Shown here piece after piece: positions 41,769 to 48,932 of a DNA stretch of 64,000 nucleotides. Position 1 is the first letter of the stretch. Every line of letters begins with the position of its first letter. The notes beneath the pieces were generated by a model. It was not told the origin of the DNA, ran no database searches, and worked only from the letters and a program-made list of their open reading frames with translations. This DNA is from Chitinophaga pinensis DSM 2588. Lineage in GTDB: Bacteria > Bacteroidota > Bacteroidia > Chitinophagales > Chitinophagaceae. The translations under genes and the position numbers were made by a program. The stretch is from positions 6,256,001 through 6,320,000 of the forward strand of contig NC_013132.1 in assembly GCF_000024005.1 (NCBI RefSeq), written 5' to 3'.

Positions 41769-42268
41769 TCGAATCAGGTTACGACATAGACATCATTAAT
41801 AATATATCTACTATCCTTCAGCAAAGAGAGGAAACACTTGCAATCGCGGAAAGCGTAACGGCCGGTCAGCTGCAGGTGGCTTTCTCTCTTGCAGACGGAG
41901 CCACGCAGATCTTACAGGGAGGTATTACCGCTTACAATATCGGACAGAAAGCGCGGCACCTTAAAGTTGACCCGGTTCATGCGGGTAATACAAACTGCGT
42001 TTCGCAAAAGGTAGCAGACCAGATGGCAGCGGAAGTACTGCAGTTATTTGCTGCTGACTGGGGTATCGCCATTACCGGTTATGCGTCTCCAGTGCCTGAA
42101 GAGAACATCTTTGAATTGTTTGCCCATTACGCTATCTATCATCGGCAAAACTGCATTAAATGCGGACGTATCACAGCGCCTGTTGGTGAGGTATTGGGCG
42201 TAAGGACACATTTCGCCAACACCGTATTACAAAAATTTCGTGAAGCCTGCAGTCAGATCCACATCTGA
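41765..42268 (+). CDS. CinA C-terminal domain family protein (PncC-like)
   Basis: A 167-residue stand-alone CinA domain. The active-site motif AIAESVTAGQ, GGITAYNIGQKARHL and ITGYASPVPEEN (the T-G-x-A-G/P loop) are those of nicotinamide-nucleotide amidohydrolase PncC, which recycles NMN to NaMN. It overlaps the Rieske-FAD gene by 4 bp. Short versions of this type, with a longer insertion (FAHYAIYHRQNCIKCG), are common in stress islands of Bacteroidota; whether it deamidates NMN is an inference. Confidence 0.85.
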   Translation: MIESGYDIDIINNISTILQQREETLAIAESVTAGQLQVAFSLADGATQILQGGITAYNIGQKARHLKVDPVHAGNTNCVSQKVADQMAAEVLQLFAADWGIAITGYASPVPEENIFELFAHYAIYHRQNCIKCGRITAPVGEVLGVRTHFANTVLQKFREACSQIHI

Positions 42269-42277
42269 AGGATGGCA

Positions 42278-42291
42278 TGGAATAATCTTTG
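42278..42291 (+). promoter_or_regulatory. Sigma-54-like element before 74-aa gene
   Basis: TGGAATAATCTTTG has the -24/-12 GG and TTG spacing and shares AATCTTTG with the element at 28304. It lies 24 bp before the ATG at 42316. Confidence 0.4.
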
Positions 42292-42315
42292 TCGCACTAT
42301 TCATAAACGCTTGTT

Positions 42316-42540
42316 ATGAAGCAGACATCTATTGATAAAGAAATCATACATACAGATTATACCAAAGAAGGTATTCCGGAATCTGTTAAAAATTTTCGTC
42401 CTTCTATTTACAGAGACGGGGAAATGTACCATTGTATACTCGGGACAGATAAACAAACCGGGGTATTCGGCAGTGGAAAATCGGTTGATGAAGCCATGAG
42501 GGAGTGGGATAAATCCTATCAGGAAAAGAAAAGGAAATAA
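42316..42540 (+). CDS. Hypothetical 74-aa protein
   Basis: A 74-residue soluble protein: MKQTSIDKEIIHTDYTKEGIPESV, a beta-strand pair (RPSIYRDGEMYHCILG, GVFGSGKSVDEAMREWDKSY) that looks like a HicB-type antitoxin/partner fold, and a lysine-rich end. I do not recognise a named family, and there is no HicA-like toxin gene next to it. It stands alone between the CinA-like gene and a terminator. Confidence 0.7.
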   Translation: MKQTSIDKEIIHTDYTKEGIPESVKNFRPSIYRDGEMYHCILGTDKQTGVFGSGKSVDEAMREWDKSYQEKKRK

Positions 42541-42549
42541 CCATAAAAA

Positions 42550-42580
42550 GGTCCTCCCGTATAAACAGGAGGACCACATT
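42550..42580. terminator. Terminator after 74-aa gene
   Basis: GGTCCTCC at 42550-42557 pairs with GGAGGACC at 42568-42575 and is followed by ACATTTTATT; it also lies at the 3' side of the convergent acidic-protein gene. Confidence 0.75.
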
Positions 42581-42604
42581 TTATTCACTAATTATTGAGA
42601 TTGC

Positions 42605-43141
42605 TCAAGGAGTACCTTCCGTCATATTATCATTGTTCACACCTCCCCTGCTATAGGCATTATTCTCCTCATCTTCGGCACCGATATCCTCATTTGTATC
42701 ATCCAATTCTGCGCCAGGAATATCCAGGTCTTTACCAGATGTTTCCTCACCGAAACTACCTTCGTTTAATGATTCACCATCTTCGTCCATATCATCCAGT
42801 GCCGCCTTTCTAAGGTTTTCCGCATCCTCATCACCAGGCGTTACATTCGCGCTGGTATCTAGGTCATTGCGTTCTTCTTCTGTGACATCTGTATCGTTGT
42901 CGATATCATCCTCTTCTTCATCATCCAGGATACCTTTTCCTTCTTCATCATCGGAAGAAATAGTTGTGTCCGCCAATTCCCCTAATGGCGGGACATGGAT
43001 GTGTTCCTGCCCCGGGATGTCAGACACATCAGGTAATTCCATTTCTATGTCTTCCCGTTGCATTTTCTTTTCATCCTGCGGACTATCCTGCAGGTCCTGA
43101 TATTCGTCGCTGCTTTTTACGCGTGAGAATGCTTTTTCCAT
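42605..43141 (-). CDS. Acidic disordered protein (178 aa)
   Basis: A 178-residue hydrophilic protein with about a third Asp/Glu (DDEEEDDIDNDTDVTEEE) and no membrane segment or cysteine. The first 40 residues (MEKAFSRVKSSDEYQDLQD) are less acidic. I recognise no named family. It is 13 bp after the tiny membrane protein gene (43155-43268), in the same direction, and both probably share the sigma-54-like element at 43286-43299. It is the largest of three acidic proteins of the window; the role is not known. Confidence 0.7.
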   Translation of the reverse strand: MEKAFSRVKSSDEYQDLQDSPQDEKKMQREDIEMELPDVSDIPGQEHIHVPPLGELADTTISSDDEEGKGILDDEEEDDIDNDTDVTEEERNDLDTSANVTPGDEDAENLRKAALDDMDEDGESLNEGSFGEETSGKDLDIPGAELDDTNEDIGAEDEENNAYSRGGVNNDNMTEGTP

Positions 43142-43154
43142 ATGAATAATTTTT

Positions 43155-43268
43155 TTAGTTTCTGTTTCCCTGATCCCTGGTTTTCTTACCAGCCTGAAGT
43201 ACCAGGTAAATCACGACGCCTACAATTACGACAGCAAGTGCTATTAATGGTACCAGCATAACGATCAT
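43155..43268 (-). CDS. Tiny single-helix membrane protein (37 aa)
   Basis: A short frame coding MIVMLVPLIALAVVIVG-VVIYLVL followed by a basic tail QAGKKTRDQGNRN, a typical single transmembrane helix with a cytoplasmic positive end. A second start, ATG at 43259, would fit the predicted start of transcription better. It lies 18 bp downstream of the element at 43286 and 13 bp before the acidic protein gene. No homologue is recognised, and translation is not proven. Confidence 0.6.
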   Translation of the reverse strand: MIVMLVPLIALAVVIVGVVIYLVLQAGKKTRDQGNRN

Positions 43269-43531
43269 TTATAGAAATAGTATTACAAATAATTTGCCAT
43301 GCCGAAAAAGCGATTGTCCCATAAATAGAGGAACCTACTACTTTTTGGGTATAATGGCAGATAAGAAATATCAGCTGCGATGAATTAATTTTGCGTCGTC
43401 TTAAAAAACAACACACCGGATCTGCGTACAGCAAGGCTTTATTGACAAAGACAGCTATTTATCCTGAATCAGACTTTTAGAAAAACACCGCAACAATTTG
43501 GCTCGTCAGTGAATGACGGGAAGGAGAATCA
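43269..43531. other. Intergenic region before MFS gene
   Basis: A 263-bp divergent region containing the sigma-54-like element. Near the MFS start AAGGAG (43521-43526) is an unusually strong Shine-Dalgarno sequence for this phylum. Confidence 0.5.
43286..43299 (-). promoter_or_regulatory. Sigma-54-like element before tiny membrane protein gene
   Basis: On the minus strand TGGCAAATTATTTG, the best match with the cbpA element (TGGCAAAGATTTTG). The start of transcription expected from the -12 G would be near 43274. Confidence 0.5.
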
Positions 43532-44920
43532 ATGAAACTTACACCCGCAACACAGTTAACAGAAGAACAGGTGAACACAGGCATGGACCTGGTTACCAAA
43601 GATGGACTAGCAGTAGAAACAATGGTCGTACTCACCGGAGGTACATTCCTGACTGCACTTGCGCTAAAACTCGGCGCTTCCAATTTTCAGATAGGATTAC
43701 TGGCAGCGTTGCCTACGCTGACCAATATCTTCCAGCTCTTTGCTATATGGCTGGCGCAACGTTATAATAACCGGCGTGTCATTACGGTTACCTGTACTGC
43801 CTTTGCCAGAATACCACTGATCGTGATAGGGCTGATGCCATTTGTGTTTTCAGCAGGCACGACGATACACACACTTATCTCTTTACTTTTCTTTCATTAT
43901 CTCTTTGGCTCTTTAGCGGGCGCTACCTGGAATTCGTGGATGAAAGACCTCTTACCGGGAGAAAAATTGGGGAGTTTTTATGCACAGCGAACACGACTGA
44001 CACAGATACTAAACGTAACGTTGAGTCTGACAGTTTCCTTATTAATTGATTTTGTAAAAACGCGTTTTCCCGAATACGAAACGGTGGCATTAACAGCACT
44101 GTTCCTGGCAGGTAGTGTGGCCGGCTTATCCAGTTTGTGGCTACTGATCCGCACACCAGAACCGTTAGCGACTGTACAGCCCAATAATCTCATCAGGCAG
44201 TATACATTGCCACTGAAGGACACCAACTTTAAACGCCTGTTATTTTTCAATGGCAGCTGGATCTTTGCTGTGAATCTTGCAACGCCTTTCCTGACGGTCT
44301 ATATGTTAAAGACGATGGGATTGTCGGTATTTATGGTGACGGTAATGGCCATTGTAGGTCAGTTAAGCGGTATCCTGTTTGTAAGGATCTGGGGCAGGTA
44401 CTCAGATAAGTACAGCAACAAAACAGTAATTCTGATCTGTGCACCATTATATGTAGCGGCGATGCTGGCATGGGCATTTACAGCAGTCTCTGCTTCTGTT
44501 CATTTTACGGTTGCATTGCTGACCCTGATCAATATATTGACAGGTATTGCCAACTCCGGTATTAATCTTTCGTTGAATAATCTGGGTATAAAACTCGCTC
44601 CTTCCGGACATGCGATGGTATACCTCTCCGCAAAGAATATGGTGATTGCGTTATGTTCTGCCGCTGCTCCCCTGTTGGGCGGCATACTAGCTGATTTCTT
44701 TGCACATCATCAGCAGATATGGATGATGGTATGGAAGAGCCAGTGGAACTTCTTCTTTGTTATGAGTGCCATACTCGCGATGCTATCTACCCGTCTACTT
44801 AAAAAAGTAGCAGAATCAGGGGAAGAAAGAAAGGGAATCGTACTGGAAGAAATGCTGCTGTCTTTTAAAGCACGGCTGGTCAGTGTGCCGGCAGTGTTAT
44901 CCAGGAGAAACAAAAAATAG
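43532..44920 (+). CDS. MFS transporter
   Basis: A 462-residue 12-helix protein of the major facilitator superfamily. The first helix pair is VETMVVLTGGTFLTALALKLGAS and FQIGLLAALPTLTNIFQLFAIWLAQRYNNRRVI, with an MFS cytoplasmic loop; GSLAGATWNSWMKDLLPGEKLGSFYAQRTR is characteristic of a Bacteroidota MFS group with unknown cargo. Start at 43532 is supported by the AAGGAG sequence 5 bp upstream. It is convergent with the response regulator gene at 44960. Confidence 0.88.
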   Translation: MKLTPATQLTEEQVNTGMDLVTKDGLAVETMVVLTGGTFLTALALKLGASNFQIGLLAALPTLTNIFQLFAIWLAQRYNNRRVITVTCTAFARIPLIVIGLMPFVFSAGTTIHTLISLLFFHYLFGSLAGATWNSWMKDLLPGEKLGSFYAQRTRLTQILNVTLSLTVSLLIDFVKTRFPEYETVALTALFLAGSVAGLSSLWLLIRTPEPLATVQPNNLIRQYTLPLKDTNFKRLLFFNGSWIFAVNLATPFLTVYMLKTMGLSVFMVTVMAIVGQLSGILFVRIWGRYSDKYSNKTVILICAPLYVAAMLAWAFTAVSASVHFTVALLTLINILTGIANSGINLSLNNLGIKLAPSGHAMVYLSAKNMVIALCSAAAPLLGGILADFFAHHQQIWMMVWKSQWNFFFVMSAILAMLSTRLLKKVAESGEERKGIVLEEMLLSFKARLVSVPAVLSRRNKK

Positions 44921-44932
44921 TAACTGTCCATG

Positions 44933-44968
44933 CAGGTCTGATATCAACAGAACGGGGTATCAGACCTG
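44933..44968. terminator. Bidirectional hairpin between MFS and response regulator genes
   Basis: CAGGTCTGATA at 44933-44943 pairs with TATCAGACCTG at 44958-44968. It overlaps the last codons of the response regulator (stop 44960), so it serves convergent transcripts. Confidence 0.65.
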
Positions 44969-45334
44969 TATTAATAAGTTCTGTAATTCCCTTACAAGAT
45001 CATGCACAGAAGTAGTCTTTTGTATACAACGAAACGCACCTTTCTTCATGGCTTCCTGTCGCAAACCGTAATCAATATAAGTGGAGTACATCACGATCGG
45101 AATATGACGAAAGTCCTGGTTCCGTTTTATTTCCTCAAGACAAAATAAACCATCCCGCCCCGGCATGTTATAATCCAGCAGGATCAGGTCAGGTTGATTT
45201 CCTTTTAATAAACTGTAAGCGACTTCGAAACCTTGTGCCCAATCGCATACGCTATCGGTACCACTCATTTCCACGGCTTCATTCAGGATACTAATTTCAT
45301 CTGCATCATCATCAATTAATAAGATAGATTTCAT
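44960..45334 (-). CDS. Single-domain response regulator
   Basis: The ATG at 45334 gives 124 residues starting MKSILLIDDDADEISILNEA. It is a CheY-like receiver with the acidic DDD cluster (residues 8-10), the phospho-acceptor Asp in LILLDYNMPG (about residue 57), the Thr/Ser position in VMYSTY and the Lys in AMKKGAFRCI. No output domain follows. The cognate kinase is not adjacent. It may belong to a phosphorelay or be a local regulator. Confidence 0.9.
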   Translation of the reverse strand: MKSILLIDDDADEISILNEAVEMSGTDSVCDWAQGFEVAYSLLKGNQPDLILLDYNMPGRDGLFCLEEIKRNQDFRHIPIVMYSTYIDYGLRQEAMKKGAFRCIQKTTSVHDLVRELQNLLIQV

Positions 45335-45763
45335 TACAATTAAATTTGAAGAGGTAAATAAAAATAGGGACAGCACCCATTCATTCTCGTATAAATTGGG
45401 GATAAACAATCCTGTCGAATGAAAGGAAAATGGATGTGATTACATCAGAGAGAACCTGTAAGAAAAGTCGAACGATTAATGGTCTGAATCAATTAATTAC
45501 TTATGTTCAATCTACTGCTATTTTGCCGAAAGACCAAAAAACATACACGAATGACGGGTAATATGCAGACTTCGTTTGACAATGATGCAATAGTATATTG
45601 CGTCTTATTTCATATCTGGGCTGCGCGTATAACGGCGGCATAATTCCTGTAAAATGTTGTATCATTGATGTAGCACTTCAGCAAGCCTTACAGATACACT
45701 TGTAACATTGACACTGAAATGCAGGCATCAGTTATTATAAACTGAAAATCAGATAGATACAAC
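45335..45763. other. Divergent intergenic region, response regulator/PPTase
   Basis: A 429-bp AT-rich gap with no open frame of note. I see no clear promoter match or stable structure. Confidence 0.4.
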
Positions 45764-46522
45764 ATGTTACTCCAAAGAGGGAAAATAGTTTTAAGCCGGG
45801 AAAACAGTACCCATCAGGCAGGATTTTGTGTACTGCGGGCAGACTTGCAGGAGCTGATTTCCAAATTTAACTTATTACATGCTCAGGAGAGAACGTATTA
45901 TGATCAGCTCACGTTCGACAGAAGAAAACAGAGTTATCTTTTAGGTCGTCTCTCCGCTAAAAAAGCAATCGGTGCACTTGCAGTATATGAGGATCTGGAG
46001 AAGATCGCTATAACAGCTGGTATCTTTCAGTTTCCGGTGGTGCAATATGCCGTTACCCGTAATCTTCAGGTCTGTATCACGCATTGCGATAACCTTGGTA
46101 TCGCGCTGGCTTATCCTGAAGTACATCCTTTGGGGATCGACATAGAAAAGACCAATAAAGCGAATATAAGCGTCATTAAAGGGCAATTAACTCCCGATGA
46201 AGTAATTCTTACCCAGGCCGTCTCCTTATCAGACGATGCCTCCTGTACGATGATCTGGACCATGAAGGAAGCATTATCCAAAATACTTCGTACCGGCCTG
46301 ACCATGGACATGAAAGTATTGGAGATACAATCACTTGTAAAAGAAGGCCCGGACCTGTATACCAGCTATTTTAAACATCTTATTCAATACAAGGCAATAT
46401 CCTGCTTATCAGGACCTTATGTCTGCTCGCTTGTTATTCCGCGTAAGACTACTGTTGACCTGGAAGAATACTGGCAGGCATTCCGTCAGGCAACTGCCGC
46501 AACAATGGAAAATATCCGTTGA
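45764..46522 (+). CDS. Sfp-type 4'-phosphopantetheinyl transferase
   Basis: A 252-residue two-lobed PPTase. In the N-terminal lobe, RRKQSYLLGRLSAKKAI fits the Sfp family; the CoA- and Mg-binding segments are VCITHCDNLGIALA, HPLGIDIEKTN and TMIWTMKEALSKILRTGLT (the W-x-x-K-E-A-x-x-K signature). It may activate carrier proteins of NRPS or PKS systems elsewhere in the genome. It is alone, with large non-coding flanks on the left and a terminator on the right. Confidence 0.88.
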   Translation: MLLQRGKIVLSRENSTHQAGFCVLRADLQELISKFNLLHAQERTYYDQLTFDRRKQSYLLGRLSAKKAIGALAVYEDLEKIAITAGIFQFPVVQYAVTRNLQVCITHCDNLGIALAYPEVHPLGIDIEKTNKANISVIKGQLTPDEVILTQAVSLSDDASCTMIWTMKEALSKILRTGLTMDMKVLEIQSLVKEGPDLYTSYFKHLIQYKAISCLSGPYVCSLVIPRKTTVDLEEYWQAFRQATAATMENIR

Positions 46523-46668
46523 ATAGCGTCTACCCTTGTTTAAACTATAGTTAGACTATACTTATCTTCCGTTAATGCTACCTTCAAAACGAAGCATTGA
46601 ACGTAAAAGCAGTATAATCAGATTATGTCCGGACTTTATGTAGCACAGTAGCAATATATGTTAACGAA

Positions 46669-46702
46669 AAAGCCAGTCATCGGTCGATGACTGGCTTTAT
46701 TA
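46669..46702. terminator. Bidirectional terminator between PPTase and DAC-like genes
   Basis: A 14-bp stem, AAAGCCAGTCATCG at 46669-46682 and its complement at 46685-46698, with A and T tracts on both sides. Confidence 0.85.
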
Positions 46703-46724
46703 TCCGGAAAAGGAAAATGCTTGA

Positions 46725-47876
46725 TTACAACAGCAGGGTGTCAATACGATGTGCCTGTACCAGCTGCACCTGTTCAGACCAGGAGAAAACGGTAAAATAA
46801 CCATCCTGGGAAGCGACCAGTGCAATGGCCTCCGGCTGGTCATTAACGAACTGTGCGGCTGACAGGTGACGGGTACCACCGATAGCTGAAGGATGCATTA
46901 GTTCAGGCGTACCCCCGATAACAGGTTCGATCATGACCACTTTGTCTACCCCATGCTTTGACCAGGGCGCACGGGTAATTTTGGCCCCAAAGGTGATCAG
47001 TTCATGACGGTCAGTAATCACAGAGGCGCCATCTACGGCGGTCAGTCCGGTGACGTTGTCTACCTCCCGGCGCAACGCGTTCTGCCAATAAATCTCTGTT
47101 ACCTTTCCGCCGTCCTGACGTACAAGGTCAGCCACCCCCGAAAATGCAGGGGAAAGCGGATAGGTTAGCGGATGTACGATCGATTCCTTCCATTTTGTAC
47201 TTCCGGCAGGTACCACGAGGAGAATGCCCCCTCTTTTATGCGCCCGCATAGAAACGGCGATCTGTATCAGGACGTTCACCGGGTCATTCCAGACAGCCGA
47301 AGAGGTCAGTCCCAACAGGGAGGTTACAATTTCAGGACTGTCCGGCAGCAAACCGCAGGATTCATCCACAATCTTCACCTGATCCCCTTTCAGTACAGCC
47401 ACATTGGCAAATTTACCCAGTCCGACGCTGCGGCGGTGTTTTACCACCAACAGTCCCGGTTCAGATACATCCAGTACAAAGCAGAAATTAGGCAGTTTAA
47501 GGGTCGTTCCCCATATAAACAGGTTATCGCCTTCATACCAGACGCCTACATGTACGCCTGCTCTCTCTACCCCCGGGGCCAGTTTGGTGAGCACCCGGAC
47601 GTCAAAGGGCAGTTTCTGGGCAAATTTCAAGGGTTTACCTGCCTGACAGGGATTGAGGAATGCGAGGGATATACGGGTAGGAACTCCTTCCTCCCGGCGT
47701 AAACTGGCCCAAAAGGCCACGTCCAGCATTTTTTCAATAAATTTCGCATGAGGTACCGTGGCAAGGTCTTCCTCACCACTCACAGCAGCAATAGCCAGAT
47801 GTTTGGAAAAATGGTTTTCTATCTGGTCGGCTACCTTCGTGGCAGCCTGGTAAGTCGAGTCAAGAGTCAAATCCAT
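46725..47876 (-). CDS. Diadenylate-cyclase-like (DACNV-type) sensor protein
   Basis: A 383-residue soluble protein. Residues about 195-383 look like a DisA_N/DAC domain: ILLVVPAGSTKW, LTAVDGASVITDRHELITFGAKI (DGA at 282-284) and GTRHLSAAQFVND (334-346), followed by EAIALVASQDGYFTVFSW. In active c-di-AMP synthases the second motif is G-T-R-H-R-A-A; here R is replaced by L and the order G-T-R-H-L. The N-terminal 190 residues have no clear known domain. It resembles the DACNV putative sensor family, so it may bind a nucleotide rather than make c-di-AMP. Confidence 0.7.
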   Translation of the reverse strand: MDLTLDSTYQAATKVADQIENHFSKHLAIAAVSGEEDLATVPHAKFIEKMLDVAFWASLRREEGVPTRISLAFLNPCQAGKPLKFAQKLPFDVRVLTKLAPGVERAGVHVGVWYEGDNLFIWGTTLKLPNFCFVLDVSEPGLLVVKHRRSVGLGKFANVAVLKGDQVKIVDESCGLLPDSPEIVTSLLGLTSSAVWNDPVNVLIQIAVSMRAHKRGGILLVVPAGSTKWKESIVHPLTYPLSPAFSGVADLVRQDGGKVTEIYWQNALRREVDNVTGLTAVDGASVITDRHELITFGAKITRAPWSKHGVDKVVMIEPVIGGTPELMHPSAIGGTRHLSAAQFVNDQPEAIALVASQDGYFTVFSWSEQVQLVQAHRIDTLLL

Positions 47877-48188
47877 ACCTTATCAATTAGCGCCAAATGT
47901 CGATTCAAAATTAATCTTTTATTCCGTCGGTAGGCCCGCAGTGATACGGAACTTCCATAACGGCGTTATGAATTACAGTGGATCGGGAGATGACCCATCC
48001 ATTATAAAATGAGCGCAAAGCTATTCATTTTATGCCCTAAAAAATACCGCTTATGCCTGATGTGTGCATCTTATGCCATTTTTACCCGGGAGCAGGGATA
48101 TAATCAGGATATTCGAATCCTCTTTAAGTATAGGATATGGATATGGTCATGAGAAGGAATGCCCCAACCCCAGGCATTCCTTTCTTTT
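47877..48188. other. Intergenic region with DAC-like gene promoter and hairpins
   Basis: A 312-bp gap. It holds TAATTTTG on the minus strand (47906-47913), a 9-bp inverted repeat ATAAAATGA/TCATTTTAT (48004-48033) and the terminator at 48154-48190. No protein-coding frame is convincing. Confidence 0.5.
47906..47913 (-). promoter_or_regulatory. -7 box of the DAC-like gene
   Basis: TAATTTTG on the minus strand matches TAnnTTTG, 29 bp before the ATG at 47876. Confidence 0.5.
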
Positions 48189-48190
48189 TT
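48154..48190 (+). terminator. Plus-oriented hairpin terminator
   Basis: AAGGAATGCC at 48154-48163 pairs with GGCATTCCTT at 48173-48182, followed by TCTTTTTTAT on the plus strand. The T-tract points to plus-strand transcription, while the neighbouring genes are on the minus strand; it could still end the LytTR transcript on the other strand. Confidence 0.6.
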
Positions 48191-48932
48191 ATTTGAAGAT
48201 CTTAAACGCCTGCAGGAATTCATCAATGTACCGGCGGCTGAAAAACAGGGATTCCCCGTCTTTGAAGAAGATCTCGTTATTATAGGTATTAATCTTGGTC
48301 ACCTCTTTCACGTTAACAATATAGTTACGGTGTACCCGGCAGAACTGTACGGGGGGCAACTGCGCCTGCAGGTCCTTAAGGGACTGCTGGATGACAAATT
48401 TCTCCGCCGGACAAACCACCTTACTGTATTTCCCGTCCACCTCAATATACCTGATATCGTCAAAAGCGATCCGCTGGAGCAGATTCCCTTTTTTGATAAA
48501 CAGCGTATCCGAGACCGGCGTTATGGTCTGGGCAGGCGGAGTGGCAGCTTCCTGTTTGAACTTGGAAAGGGCCAGTTCGATGGCATATTCCAGTTCCAGC
48601 GGATTGTAGGGCTTTAACAGGTAATTGTACGGAGACGTGAATTTGGCGAGACGGAACGTGGTACTATCCCCTGCACTGGTCAGAAAGATAAAAGGACGTC
48701 TTTGTTCCCGGTGCTCGTTGATCGTTTCGGCAAATAGAATTCCGTCTGGTTTGTTGGCCAGGTAAATGTCAATCAGGCAAATATCAGGCAGTTCCGCATC
48801 ATAGGCAGTAACTGCGTCTTTGAGGTTTGTTGTGATCCGGATGTCGGAGCATCCCTGTTTACGTAAAAAATTCTCCAGGTAGTTTGCTTCGTCAGGGCTA
48901 TCTTCCAGGATCAGCACTTTCAAATGAATCAT
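48189..48932 (-). CDS. LytTR response regulator
   Basis: A 247-residue response regulator. The receiver domain (residues 5-125) has LILEDSPDE and the phospho-acceptor in CLIDIYLANKPDG (Asp at about 54), the Lys in LLKPYNPLEL; the LytTR DNA-binding domain is at about 145-245 (IRYIEVDGKYSKVV, FCRVHRNYIVNVKEVTKI, FFSRRYIDEF). It is overlapped by the histidine kinase gene (48898) by 35 bp. The pairing makes it the kinase's cognate regulator. Confidence 0.93.
   Translation of the reverse strand: MIHLKVLILEDSPDEANYLENFLRKQGCSDIRITTNLKDAVTAYDAELPDICLIDIYLANKPDGILFAETINEHREQRRPFIFLTSAGDSTTFRLAKFTSPYNYLLKPYNPLELEYAIELALSKFKQEAATPPAQTITPVSDTLFIKKGNLLQRIAFDDIRYIEVDGKYSKVVCPAEKFVIQQSLKDLQAQLPPVQFCRVHRNYIVNVKEVTKINTYNNEIFFKDGESLFFSRRYIDEFLQAFKIFK

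Noticed and set aside
48100..48125. A tRNA-like T-loop (GGATATTCGAATCC)
   Set aside because: The loop has the wrong size for a T-arm, and no acceptor, D or anticodon arms are found around it.
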